Positions 1 through 11,800 of a DNA stretch of 64,000 nucleotides are shown here, in pieces; the first letter of the stretch is position 1, and every line of letters starts with the position of its first letter. The notes beneath the pieces were generated by a model. The model was not told where the DNA came from. It made no database searches and saw only the letters and a list, made by a program, of their open reading frames with translations. Origin of the DNA: Rhytidiadelphus loreus (taxonomy: Eukaryota; Streptophyta; Bryopsida; Hypnales; Hylocomiaceae); assembly GCA_947034895.1 (NCBI GenBank), contig OX344761.1, positions 21,464,863-21,528,862 of the forward strand, in the 5' to 3' direction. The translations under genes were made by a program, and so were the position numbers.

Positions 1-2890
1 AGTGCCAGGCATTCACTTTTGGATACCTGCAGCATCCAATTGAAAGTCGAAACAAATGAGTACATTCGACCCTCTCTAAATACACTGCCTAAGCTAGACA
101 AATGGGTTTCTGAATGCACTTCACATGTGTTCCCAACTTGACATGTGAAACTGTTCAATCAGATGTGTAGACACCATGCTGGATTGTCAGGAAATACAAG
201 GAATATACACTTACACTTACACTTACAGAGAGTCATTAGAGAGGGATGAGTGTAAAAGCCAGAGTGACATAGCACGGACTGGTGTTGCAAAGTGAACAAG
301 GTGTATACATTTCTGTCATTTCAGAACGGAGCTCTGAACAGAATCTCTCGTGCCTTGAGTGAATAATCAATAAGAGACATAAGAAGCACTTAGAATTTTG
401 TTCTACAGTGATTACATTAAATAGATTTTTCTACTTCAGAACACTTGTTTCGAATCAGGTCTCTTTAACTTGGTGAACTATCTATATGATTTTGCGAAAT
501 TTTTGAGCAGGTACACAGATTTAATATTTAAACCTACCCTTGAACTTAAGGGGAATACTTTCTTTTCATCAAGAAGAAGAAACTAACTGGTCCTGAGACT
601 CGTGTGACTGAAGAGTTTGTTTGAAGTAGTTCAACGAACTACGACAGTTGGACAGAGATAGCGAGTCCTGGTGCCTCAGAGGTAGACCCATGACACGGAC
701 CTTTCATCACATCTTTGATAATATTATTAATATGCGTAATTAGAGCAACTAAAGCATCACATTGGCTATTACTTCTGCTAGAGCTGGATCCTTATGCAAG
801 AAAAGCAGAGTTTAGGGGAGGCTATTGGAACCTGGCCGTGAGAGAATCTTGTGTGGCATTGGTGAAACCGTCCATGCCTAGATTGAGCAAACAGAGAGTG
901 TAACCCAAAGGCGCGTTGGGACTGGCAATCTTTCCTGGCTTGCCAGAGCTCTACACCAAAAAAAGAAGTTCAAGAGTGTGATGCATTTATAACTGTGCAA
1001 CCTTGCAAGAACACATTTTGAGCACAACATAAAGTTCAAATTTGGCACTCTATGGAAACAAATAAGCTCATCAAAGTGCGAAATTCGGAATAGATTAAAA
1101 GGACAGAGCTTAGGCATGAATTTTAGTTACTTTAAATGCAAACAAAGCCACGCCACCGGCCACTAAGAAGGTGCACAAATACTCTTGGATTGAATAGTGA
1201 ACTCCGTATACGAGTGCTCCCATCAGCATTACTGCCATGATTCCTCACCAGCACATGCCAGAGTCAGTCCCTTTACGATCCAAAGAGTTGTTAGTTGTTT
1301 GAATCGGGATTTTCCAGCAATATAGTTTTACCAGCAAAAAATCAAGAGATGGTACCTGGAATCATCTTGGAAGACTTTGCGAGCACCTGCAGTTTTATGC
1401 AGCATCATACCAAGCAATTCAGTGATTGAAAATATCTAGTAGAATGTGACATTCGAGCTTACATTTCCAAGCAATATATTCTCCATAACCTTGATTAAAT
1501 GTAACAAACCCTAATAAGAGAATTTGTTGAAGTAAAAGCATCGATATCACACTTACCAGACGTTGATTGTCGCCCCTTGAGAATAAAAGGAAGATAAAGA
1601 GAGTTGACTAGATTGAAAAATCTTCAATTAATGCCACTTTAGATTGCACTAGTCAAACCAACAAGAGACAATGCCCCCTGATTTTGTTGCAAACTGCAAA
1701 TTTATATTTTTTTTAAATCGTTTTGTTTAATGTTGACTAAGATGCACTAGTCCTCGTGACAAGAATGAGCAAGAAATGACGGTTACGTGTCTCCTATGAG
1801 ATGCTAAAAATATTTGAGATAGCAATGTTTCATGCTACCTCTTAGAGGGTGGACTAGACACTTGTTACCTTAAATGCATCACACGTTATAAATACAATGA
1901 ATTATTTTAAGCTTGCGGTCTCAACTCAGCTGCACATTTGTGGGTTTAAATTTAAAGCTTGTTATTTCAAGCTTGTTGCTTCGACCTGTGCAATCTCAAT
2001 TGACCCTATCAAAAAGTGTTTAATTGACGAGAGTATGTCTAACAATACAAACCTGAGCAGGGTAGCTGATGTACTTCAGTGCAAGCATGCCGCAAGCAGG
2101 GCCAATGGCATTGGAAATACTACACGCCCAGTACTCTAGGATAGGTGCTTCGGTGCCTGGCTCCCCTGGCCATATCTTGAGCACTACATAACCACAGATG
2201 TATGAGATCAAACCTATTTGCAAGAACAATGTCGGTTTGTGCACCTGACTTCCCACATTGCAAAAATTTAGGAACATGAAATTTAGAGTTGCAAGGATGC
2301 ACTATGTACACTCAACCCTCTCTAGTTGCACTGTCTCGAGAGACAAACGGGCTTCTAAATGTAATCCGACATGTGTTCAAAAGTTGACATGTGGATGTTG
2401 CCAAATCAGATGTGTACACAACATGAGAGATTCTCAGGATATACAGGGAACATGCATTTACAGAGCGCGCAATTAGAGAGGGTTCAGTGTACTCACTAAC
2501 GAATGACCAGAGGAAGCATACGAGGCATTGAGCCAAGTTGAGAAAGGAGAGATGATCAAATCGCTGCTGATCCTTTCCATACTTTGTCGTTGATCTGCAA
2601 ACAAGAAGAATTGCCAGAACATGAACACAAGACATGCATTTGCTGAACTTTCTATACATGTTGCAGGTTTTTAATTCTAAAGTGAGCCCTGTGACTTACA
2701 TTTTTTCTTGTAGCACTCCTTGAGTGACGTACGCCCCGTAAATGGCCGCCACACAAAAGCAGAACATGCCCACCTTGTTTGCCTCGCTGGCACTGGTGCC
2801 ACTGGAACCTGCTGAGCCTTCATTGTAACTAGATGTTGAGACTTCAAGTTCCCCCGTTCCCTTGGACGGTCGTCGCCCTCTCGGTGGCAT
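1..2890 (-). CDS. UDP-galactose/UDP-glucose transporter, SLC35B1/UTR1 type (3' end beyond window)
   Basis: This is a nucleotide-sugar antiporter of the UAA (SLC35B) family, a multi-pass ER/Golgi membrane protein that imports UDP-sugars into the lumen. Exons on the minus strand, all with GT-AG borders and matching phases, are 2700-2890, 2497-2594, 2053-2183, 1356-1386 (31 nt), 1131-1231, 832-950 and 1-26, the last running off the window edge. The joined product shows the family signatures in order: an N-terminal helix ending in GVLQEK, then RFDHLSFLNLAQ, ALKYISYPAQVLAKSSKMIP, VMLMGALVYG, FLVAGG, NAPLGYTLC and DGFTNATQDS. The hydrophilic N-terminus (RGRRPSKGTGELE) is a little longer than usual. 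The start is the only ATG before the first transmembrane segment. Exon borders were chosen by homology and phase, not by transcript data. Family assignment is firm; substrate is inferred from the closest family members. Confidence 0.9.
61..254. mobile_element. MITE, family A, copy 1 (in last visible intron of the transporter)
   Basis: The terminal inverted repeats begin TACATTCGACCCTCTCTAA on the left. The right end, read on the other strand, is TACACTCATCCCTCTCTAA. The element is about 194 bp, non-coding, and bounded by TA at each end, so the target duplication may be TA. It shares its body with the copy at 2307-2491 (both contain CACATGTGTTC and a gacatgtg stretch followed by cagatgtgta). 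Superfamily is not certain; the TA border suggests Tc1/mariner. Confidence 0.75.
2307..2491. mobile_element. MITE, family A, copy 2 (abuts a 5' splice site)
   Basis: The element is about 185 bp with ends TACACTCAACCCTCTCTAG and, on the opposite strand, TACACTGAACCCTCTCTAAT. It lies in the intron between transporter exons 2 and 3. Read on the gene strand, the splice donor is GTGAG followed directly by the element's TACACTGAACC end. The sixth base of the donor consensus (GTGAGT) is therefore the first base of the element or its TA target. Confidence 0.8.
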
Positions 2891-4337
2891 CCAATTTCTA
2901 GCTCTCTAACCTCTGATTTGCCCTCTTAGGCCACTTCGTCACCTCCCACGAGGTGCTTTGAGTGCTCAACCTCATTTACAAGTAGTTCTCGTTTATCTCA
3001 CTGCTATCATTTTCACAGCATGCTATATACAATTTTTGTTTTTTTATTCCGACCTAGGCTGAGCTCACTTTAAACTTTACAAAATTCTTTCCTGTAGCAT
3101 TCCTTGAGTTCAAAGAGTTCAACTAATTTTGATTCTGCTCAACTAATATTTTTTTTGAGAAACCTACCTGACACATAGCCAGAATCATGCAAGTCACTGA
3201 GCTACGGCTGCAGCTTCTCTTTTGCAAGAAAATTGAGCCTGAGGCAAAAAAAATTGCCTACATTTAAAACCTCTGCTTTTGCTCAATCAACCTCTGCAGC
3301 GAAAACCCGCACTTAACAGCAGTGAAAGCAATGACTAGTCTAAGCCATAGAAATTAAGCTCGACTTCTTCAGGCATAATGCGTCAAAACCTAATTGAAGC
3401 AAACCCTGATATTAATTTTTACTTCACTATCGTAAAATGCAGCTCCGAGGTGAAGCTGCTGCAGCCGAAAGGCCAAGAGGCATGAGAAGAGTTGACGAGT
3501 CTGTCAGTCTTCTGAACCTTTTGAGCAAGTACCGCTTAAAATCCCTGGAAAGGTATTGGTGGGGAAGAGGCACTACCAAAGACAATGTCCTAAACCCACA
3601 CAGAATATTAGGATTTTATACTAGAGTCTGAACATATGTCTATGCATAACAAGACTAACAGGATTGATAAAACATAGGCTACACGATTTTGAATACTTCT
3701 GATAACTGGTTCAAAGAATACACTACTCTCATTGATTCAAAAAATACAAGAGGAAGGAGACTAAAATGGGAATATCATTATGCACCTGTTAAAGAGTTAC
3801 AACCATTCAATCTCAACCAAAGAGTTCATAAAAATCGTGTTGACTGAAAGAATCCGAGTGCAATACACTCAAATGGTTGTTCCACCATTGGAAATACAAG
3901 ATGGGAGTGCTATATACCGTGTGCAATTTTGCGGTGGCAGGAGTATCTGAGTTCCTATTCATTATGTTAAGTCATGCTGTTCAGAGCAGATTGATGATAT
4001 TGCCTCCCATATCTCGGCTTGGCATTCGAGATCAGTTCTGCCAAAACCCTGCAATGAATTAACCAAGAGACCTAAATCGGGCATCATGTTTTTTTCAGCA
4101 ACTTTTGAGTAGGTACTATGGAGACTCTCTTTCGTCTAATTTCATTTATTTTTTACCAAACAAATATGATACTCTTCTCTGATTCTAGTTATAAAAGTTG
4201 ACCCCATCGGAATTATATGTCGCAATTTAAATCAATCAACATGATCCTTTTTAAACCACGGATCCTTCGTCCTCTAGGGGTTGATTGACGCTGACAGACA
4301 CTGATACTCAACTGGCTAGGATTGGGAAGACAGCACA
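2891..4337. other. Intergenic: 5' region of the transporter gene, no gene recognised
   Basis: The stretch probably holds the transporter's 5' UTR and promoter. A 64-codon reading frame at 3437-3631 (+) starts at a real ATG and is moderately Arg/Glu-rich (AAAAERPRGMRRVDES), but it resembles no family I know and was not called. The rest is AT-rich with stops in all frames. Confidence 0.6.
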
Positions 4338-4959
4338 ATGGTTCCCCCAAGGAAGAAGAAACGAACTCAACGGAGAATACTCGGACCTGAAGCAAGAGCT
4401 AGAAGGATCAAAGCTGAACAACAGTTACTCCTAAAACCTTTAAATCTCCACCATTCTGCAAAATCTTACTGGCAAGATATTATTTTGAACTTCTTAGTTC
4501 TGCAGGTAAACCAAAACATTATTTTATTATCCATAGAAAGGAATTTCAACATTATGAAGTTTTCCTGATAAATTGAAATGATACAGTCGACGAGAGAGAG
4601 CGCTTATAAAAAGAGAAACGCGAAGAGAGAAACTGCAAAGGCAGCGAGAAGAGAGAACCACTAAAATACAGGAGCGGCAGCAGAGGAAGCGAGCGCTCCT
4701 GGAAGAAAGAAGAGCGGCATTCAAAATGAAGAGGCACCAGCAACGTTTGCGAATGCAACAAGCGAGACAACGAGCCAAAGTGCACAGAGCACAGAGGAAA
4801 TTGGATAGGTTGGCAACCATAATGGAGGCCCGGGAAGAGGCAAAAGAGAAGGCGAAAAAAAGAGCTTATGATCGGATGATGAGACTGAAAGAGAGGAAGG
4901 CGAGGGCGGCCACCAGGAGCAAGAGGCGCAAAAACTCTGACAAAGCTTGGATTTGTTAA
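4338..4959 (+). CDS. Small, very basic coiled-coil protein, function unknown (two-exon model)
   Basis: I do not recognise this protein. The first exon starts at ATG 4338 and encodes a basic leader (VPPRKKKRTQRR, then PEARARRIKAEQQ). From about 4589 to the TAA at 4959 a second frame runs open with Lys, Arg, Glu and Gln making up more than half of the residues: KREKLQRQREERT-like stretches, QERQQRKRALLEERRAAFK, then ARQRAKVHRAQRKLDRL and KKRAYDRMMRLKERKARAA, ending KNSDKAWIC. Heptad-like spacing of Leu, Ile and Met suggests a long alpha-helix or coiled coil, and the basic clusters suggest nuclear or nucleolar location. The intron is uncertain. A good acceptor (gatacag at about 4588) gives a phase that the best donor (CTGCAG|GTAAAC, 4507) does not match; a weaker donor inside the CAACAGTTAC stretch would fit. 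It could be a decayed gene. Confidence 0.45.
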
Positions 4960-6190
4960 AGCGAATTTTTTCAAGGTGGACAAACCTCAAGGAATTTTCT
5001 TCCAGCACCTCTGGGTTTCAATTTGCTGTAACTACAACGGCAAAGACAAAGTACAACACATTGAGGGATTAGATACACAATTCTGATAAAGTTCTGATAA
5101 TGTTTCCCCTTGTCGTTGAACTGCAGTCAAAACCGAAAGTAGTCCATCCTCTGATTAGGGTTTTAGGTTTAGGGTTTAGAGTTTGAATTTTTAGAGCGGG
5201 GATGATTGTTCCATAAGCAAGATTCCTATGCCTTACATTGCAAAGATCACAGGAATGAATTGGCCCCTGCAATTACAATTGTGATGAAAGGATACCATTG
5301 AATGTGCCTTTGCTTTGTCAAGCGAAGATAGAATGTCTCCAGGCCCTAACATTGCGCGAGCTCTTCTCTCCGGTCATGACAACAAGCGACACAGCTATGA
5401 AACAATCTTACGAGACATCCAAGTTGCGATCTATTGATTTTTTTGAGACATTCTTAGGATTGAGAAATTCGGAAGTGAGTATCCTCTTGACACACAGCAC
5501 AAGTCCGGGATTCCTTGCAGCTGAACATAGAGTGACTTGGGATCAAATTGAGAGAAGTCCCTAATTGCGACACAAAACATGATAAGAATGGATGTTACTC
5601 ATGTGAGATGGTCGTAATTAGGTCAGCGGACTTTAACCCTAAAGTTTCTCATGTTTAGCCCCTAAATGCACGAGGCCTTTTTTTTTTTAACTTCTTGCAA
5701 TTTGCTCTAAATTGAACAAGAAACCAACTCTTTGATAAGTTCAATCAATTTTTTTGAATTGTAACTAACAAATTTAAACTAGACATGTTACAGATCACAT
5801 GGGAAAAGAAAACATAACAATATCACTTATGGATTGAAATATTATAATGTTTGATCATGAGGGCGTCAAAATTGCAAAAGTGATTTGCAATCTTTCAATC
5901 CTCTTTTCACATGTCAAATTAAAAAAATTGATCACTAAAAGAATATGAGGTTAAAGGGCATGATAGGGGTAACTCCAATCAATTTACAATTTTTCAAAAT
6001 CTACTCTATAATTTTTTTAAATGAATTTCTAATGTGTTTTTCTCCAAGTTCTAATGTATATGAGGCTTGTTTCCAAGAGCCCTCAACACTAGAAAATAAA
6101 GATTTGCAATAGACACCCTTGCCCAAAATCTTGAGTAGAAAAATCATGATCATTCATTTTGAAAATTGAATTTTGAAAATTGAATTTTTG
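4960..6190. other. Intergenic, no gene recognised
   Basis: An 88-codon frame at 5298-5564 (+) opens with ATG (NVPLLCQAKIECLQALTLRE) but matches no family I know and has no neighbouring exons with consistent phase. Beyond about 5640 the sequence becomes strongly AT-rich and shows no coding signal. Confidence 0.5.
5148..5185. repeat. Short interstitial TTTAGGG-like (telobox) stretch
   Basis: Here gattagggttttaggtttag is followed by ggtttagag. This gives two to three imperfect copies of the plant telomere repeat TTTAGGG. Such short stretches are common in plant promoters and introns; it is too short to be a former telomere. Confidence 0.6.
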
Positions 6191-6240
6191 ATGCTAAAAC
6201 CAACAACACTAGCATGTGAGCCTAGAAATGTGAACCTATT

Positions 6241-6550
6241 AGCCTTGAACCTAGGTGTAGGTAGGTATTCTACAACTATTGAAGGTGTTTATAACATATA
6301 TATTTATAATGTAAGTACCCTATAACTATGAAAGATGCTTATAACATAAGTACCTATAATATGAACACCTATAATATAAATATCCTATAACCATAGAAGT
6401 TCCCTATAACATAGGTACCTAAAATATAATTAGACACCTATAAACATAGGTACCTACAATATAGGCACCTATAATATACGTAGTAGATATCTTATAACTA
6501 TGGAAGGTGCTTATAATATAGGTACCTATACATAAAAGCCTAGGCTCCTA
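6241..6550. repeat. AT-rich tandem array (block 1 of an inverted pair)
   Basis: The array consists of degenerate units built on ataggtacctataatatagg and cctataactatggaaggtgc, repeated irregularly. The units read as the reverse complement of those in block 2 at about 7615-8015. The left flank (6241-6285) carries gtgtaggtaggtattctaca, which recurs in direct orientation at 8041-8060. Confidence 0.7.
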
Positions 6551-7614
6551 GGTTTACATTTTAGCAACTATGATGCTAAAACTAGAATTTTAAAAGAAAA
6601 TTTTAAAAGTATAAAAAACTAAAAATAGGAACTTGGTAAGGTTTTATTTAACTTTGAAGTATTGTCAACACTAGAATTTGGCACCTTAAACAATCAGTAG
6701 GAGTTAGAGGCAAAATATTCAATCCAAAAGCAAGGCCAAATTTTTCATCTATATTTATTTTCTAACAAATTCAACCATATGATCTTGTGGTTAACTTTTT
6801 CAAGTATATTGTTCCAAAGTTTTAGAGTGAATACTCCCACCAATTGCAAATTCAATATGTCTAAATTTCAAAATGTAGACTTTTCTAATCCTTTCAAAAT
6901 GCAAAGTTTGTTTTTTAACATTTTAAGAAAATAAAATTGTATGCCTTATTGCTTGTGCATTTTATAGCTAATATGTTGGAAAAATGGTTTGAGAATTTAT
7001 GAAAAAATGTAACCAAAAAGAATTTCTCATTCATCTTTAAAAAAATTAAAAAGGAGAAGATGGTATTAAAAGAAAGAAAAAACTAAACCACTAATGACAT
7101 TTATATGAAATCGATAATTGTTAATCCAAATGGTGAAAATGTTCTAGAAAACAATATTTATCATTTCTTTTTGTATTTTAAGAATTTCAACATTGAGAGC
7201 AAAAGACAACTTTATATATTTTTTTCTACCATCATTGCCTACAAAATAAAACTCTTCATAGCTTTCACTTCATTAATTGAAATTGAATGGTTCAAAATAA
7301 TTTTGAGTAGGTATCAATCTATGCAATCCCCAAAAATTAATTAATTTTTTTTAGAATATATTTTAAGTTGTCCAATTTGACAATGAAAAAGTTTAAAAAT
7401 TTATAACTTTTGCAATATTTATCAAAATGACATGAAACCTAGCTTAAGTTTTCATATAGATTGTAATGATTAACATCCATCCTAAAAAATTCATGAATTT
7501 TTTTCAAATTATGAAGTCAATAGAGCCTACTTAAGTTTTCCAAAAGCCCAAAATGGTCTCCTTGGGCCACAAGTGCTAGCATGTGAACTTAGGATCTTGA
7601 GCCTATAAGCCTAT

Positions 7615-8072
7615 AAGCCTAGGTTCCTATGTATAAGTACCTATATTATAGGCACCTTTTGTAGTTATAGAATATATTATAGGTGTCTATGTTGAAAGTA
7701 TTTATGTTATAAGCACCTTCCATAGTTATAAGATATTTATATTATAGGTATTTATGTTATAGGTATGTATGTTATAGGCACCTTCCATGGTTATAGGATA
7801 TTTATATTATAGGTGTTCATTTTATAGGTATCTATGTTTTAGGTACCTTTCATAGTTATAGGATATTTATATTATAGGTGTTCATTTTATAGGTATCTAT
7901 GTTTTAGGTACCTTTCATAGTTATAGGATATTTATATTATAGGTGTTCATTTTATAGGTACCTATGTTATAAGCACCTTTTGTGGTTATAGGGTACTTAT
8001 ATTATAAGTATGTATGGGAGCCTATGAGCCTTGAATCCAGGTGTAGGTAGGTACTCTACAACTATCGAAGGT
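7615..8072. repeat. AT-rich tandem array with exact 65-bp period (block 2)
   Basis: Units contain ggatatttatattataggtg starting at 7796, 7861 and 7926, an exact 65-bp spacing. The three copies are almost identical, so this amplification is recent. Older, more diverged units lie to the left. The motifs are the reverse complement of block 1. At 8028-8072 the flank repeats the block 1 flank in direct orientation. Confidence 0.8.
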
Positions 8073-8874
8073 AGGAATTAATTATGTTACAAAACTAGAA
8101 ACAATTTGTGTTCTACAAATCAACACCGATGGCTCTTCTAGGACTAAAAAAATCCTGCATCCAATTATTTTTAGGGGAGTTGCTTAAATATGTTTGAAGC
8201 CAACAGTATTGGAAATTTTGTTGAAGAGGTATTTTTGACTTTTTTTATTGGACTAATGCTTAACTTTAAAAGATTGGAGGAGCCAAGTTGAACAGTTCAT
8301 ATTCATACACTTTTCTACATACAATTTTGAAGCTTCTTAAGTCTAATTTCTACTCCACTTAAGAACTTTGAATTTTTTATTTTAAATAAACATTTTATAT
8401 TGAATATTATAGCGTAAGATGTAAAGGTAAAAAGCAATTTTCGATGTTATTCTATAAATTAGAAAATCCAATCAGACCATAGTTGTAGTCCGGAACAGGA
8501 AGGAGTCATACAGGTATACAGCATACATATGCATAGGTAAAACACTGTAAATTTATCTCTATACTGTGGGCATGATTTATCCCTGCTCCCAATGCGAAGT
8601 CATTTACATTGCACTTGGAAAGTGCTAATGTATTCTGTAGAATATTTCACCTATTTAAGAACAAAGTCTCAATTGCAACACACCTTGCAGGCAGGTGTGG
8701 GTAATAGGTTAACCCTTAAGAAAAAATCTCTTTTAAAACAAAACCATGCAATTTTGGACATACAGATAATCTATTTCAGAGAAAAGTGGACGAAATATAA
8801 AAGAAGTAAAAAAATAACTGTGAGATCTCAAGGATTCCTTCTTGGAGACCATGCAGAAACGCTGATTTATGCGG
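8073..8874. other. Intergenic, 3' side of the methyltransferase gene
   Basis: AT-rich sequence without a gene. It should include the 3' UTR of the minus-strand methyltransferase that ends at 8875. Open frames reaching in from 8592-8990 (+) are the antisense shadow of its last exon. Confidence 0.6.
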
Positions 8875-11800
8875 CTACTTCTTCTTCTTTGGAGGGGGTT
8901 TCGGGGCCATATATTCAGTTTCCTGCAACCACACCCATTCATTATCAGTACCTAGGCACCGGTAGTGCCATATTAGAAGCCACGTGTTGAGGGCTGGAGA
9001 CGATTTGTGTTCAGATTAGTTACCTTTGTACAGACATAGATGTAATGCCAATCAGGGTCATCAAGGTTGAACTGCGGGCCGAGTGTGTAGTCATCCAACA
9101 TATAAACTGGTTCGAGTACGTCTCGTGGTGATGGCTTCAAGGCTTTAGACGAGCCGGGCCTTGCTGTGAACACAAACTCAAACCGTTAAGAGCAACAGCA
9201 CAGAATCGGAATTAGTAGTTTCAGAACCTCTTTGCTTTCGTCCTCAATACTCACAAACCAGGTTCATCAAATTTGTCTTTTCAATCTCAGAACTACTACA
9301 TTGAGGATGTCAGGACAAGCTGGGGAGCGTGAACGAAATCCTGGTTACATATGACACTGATTATTCTCAGGTAGAATGCCGCAGAACCAAAACCCAGTGA
9401 TTCTCAATACCGTGTTTGGAAAACAACTATTTTGGAAATAACTGACTCTTCTCTTTCATACCACAATTGTAACTATGAGTTTCTTGAAGCCACGTCAAAG
9501 GTTCAACGGTTCTTCTCATTCAGATCACAAGAATGTCGAAGGTTCTTCTCAGTTATTTTCTCTAGTTGACACCGCCACTATTAAGGACTGATCTGATGAT
9601 AGATTAGAGTATGAAATATATTTCCACCACTTACGGAGAACATGTACAAGGATTGAAGACCATGGAGTCGCCGCAGTCTTGAGCCAAGGCATGCGTGTTC
9701 GTGGATCACCGTACGTAATCTGATTGAGCTTAAGAAAAAAATTCAAATAAGTACTGGATTGTTAATAAATGCGCAAGGATGAAAACTCACTCCTCTATGT
9801 ACAAATAATACTCGAACACACCAGATCTAGGTCACTCGCAGAAAGGTTAGTAACTAATTGGGCAATTGGCACTTGCATTTATGTATTTGCATCCGACTTT
9901 CATTATCCTGAAGAGAATCCGTAAATTTCCCAGTCACATCCCACATTACAATTATCAGAAAATCTTCATAACTGCCAACACGAACTACACGCAAACAGAA
10001 GATCAGCTCCCGTTTTATCATCACACAAAACGTTAGAAATCATCAACTACTTGGATATGTAATAGATAGTAAATAATAGATAAATGCAAGTGGTGACCTG
10101 CGAATTTCACCAAGCGCAATCCCAACATTTGTCAGTGCATCCGCGGCACACTGGTGTCAATCAAAGTTCAAGTAGCCAACCAAAATTAATCGGTCAGCTG
10201 CACACCCTATCTAAGGAAAATATGTCACCTTCACAATGGCTACATTATTTATTGCTATCATGGAGTTGAAGAAGCTGCTTCTCACTGTGTTATATTTAAG
10301 AGGAGGTTTACACCAAGACCAGCGCAAGGGACCACTCCAATTCAGTGGTACTATGTTGTTGGATGTGATCACGGGAAGAAGGGTCTAAGACAGAAAATGT
10401 GAGTGTACTTTGTATGGTCTTGGAATATCCCCAGAGAGATCATAGTTGGGAGTAGTATCAATTTATACTTAGGTTTGACAATGTGGATCCCAAAATCAAT
10501 TGAATAGACAAAATCTATGGTTGTGAGATTTAACACATTTTGTTTGTTTAGAGAATTCCATTGGGACTACCTCAATAGAGGAAGGAAAGAAAAACGCTCC
10601 CGGGAAGTAGGAAAACGTTTTCCACTTTCCACTTTGGCCAAGTAAACTTGGAGAATTGCAGTAAAATCCAATGTGGGCTACAACCTATTTTTCAATCAAT
10701 TGCTCTGGTCTTGGTGTAAAGAACCCCTAATTCTTAAACTATAATAAAAAAAAGTCTAGCAGAATGAGAAATACGACATAAGAAAAGCGAAATATGTTTG
10801 CCTAAGGTTTAGTGTTCACTGACGTGAGACTTCGAGTTGAATAGTCAGCTGGAGTACTCACCAAGATAGAGTCGAGAAAACCTGCAAAACAAACACAAGC
10901 CACCATTTTAGCGAGGCATCATATATGTTCCTCGTCTGCAAAAGGGATTGATCACAGAAACCTTCGTTGGAAGTTCAAGTTTCTAACACTTGTAATTAAC
11001 CCCCGAATGACCAGAGATTCTTGGGTTTTAAATGATCATACAGTGAAAAACGAAATTCAGATTTGTCCAAATTTAATACCCCTGGATCAATGAAGAGCAT
11101 AGCATATGTTGGTCAAAAAGTAAATGAAATTGAACAAAAGAAAGCCCCCATATGACCAACTCAAAACTGCTATAAAAAACCTCAAGATTTCTTGGTCTAT
11201 TAGGGTTCAATTTCCATGATGGTGATCCTCGCTTGAATCAGGGTGTAGTAAGAGTGCTGTACCCTTGTCAATTACATTATCAATTGTGGTGTCCTTGAAC
11301 ATCTTCAATTCTTTCATATCCTGCCTAAGCCCTGCAACAACATAGCGAAACCTTCAAGAAATCCTAACGCATCACATCAATTCTGCAGAAGAAAAAATGA
11401 ATTACAATTCAAAGCATGCTGCTTCTACTTATAAAAAGAACACTTACACTAATGGACGGGAGTACTTTGCATACTCACAGGTGAACCCTGGAAAATCCTT
11501 TTTCCCCTTGTATCTGGCATTCAACTGCTCAAAGCACGACGCCGAGTTGTCAACGCTGATCACATTCAAGTAGCCATCCTTCACCAAATCCTCCCCCAAT
11601 ACTGAAATAAAAACGACACCCGCAGTTTCAGAATTTCATAATATCTCAAAAACTCCAGGCTGGGCTACTCAAACCGTGGTCTACAAATTTTCCCAATTAC
11701 AATGTAAATCATGACTGTAAACAATGTTTATGGCAAACTCAAACCAATGAAAACTACCATCCCTATGCTAAGTTTCCAATTGTTGAAATTTGCCAAGAGT

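Noticed and set aside
4552..4983. 143-codon minus-strand frame
   Set aside because: Antisense of the charged coiled-coil frame. Its Ser/Leu/Phe-rich product is the mirror of Lys/Glu/Arg codons.
5148..5185. Telomere remnant or chromosome end
   Set aside because: Only two to three imperfect TTTAGGG units; far too short.
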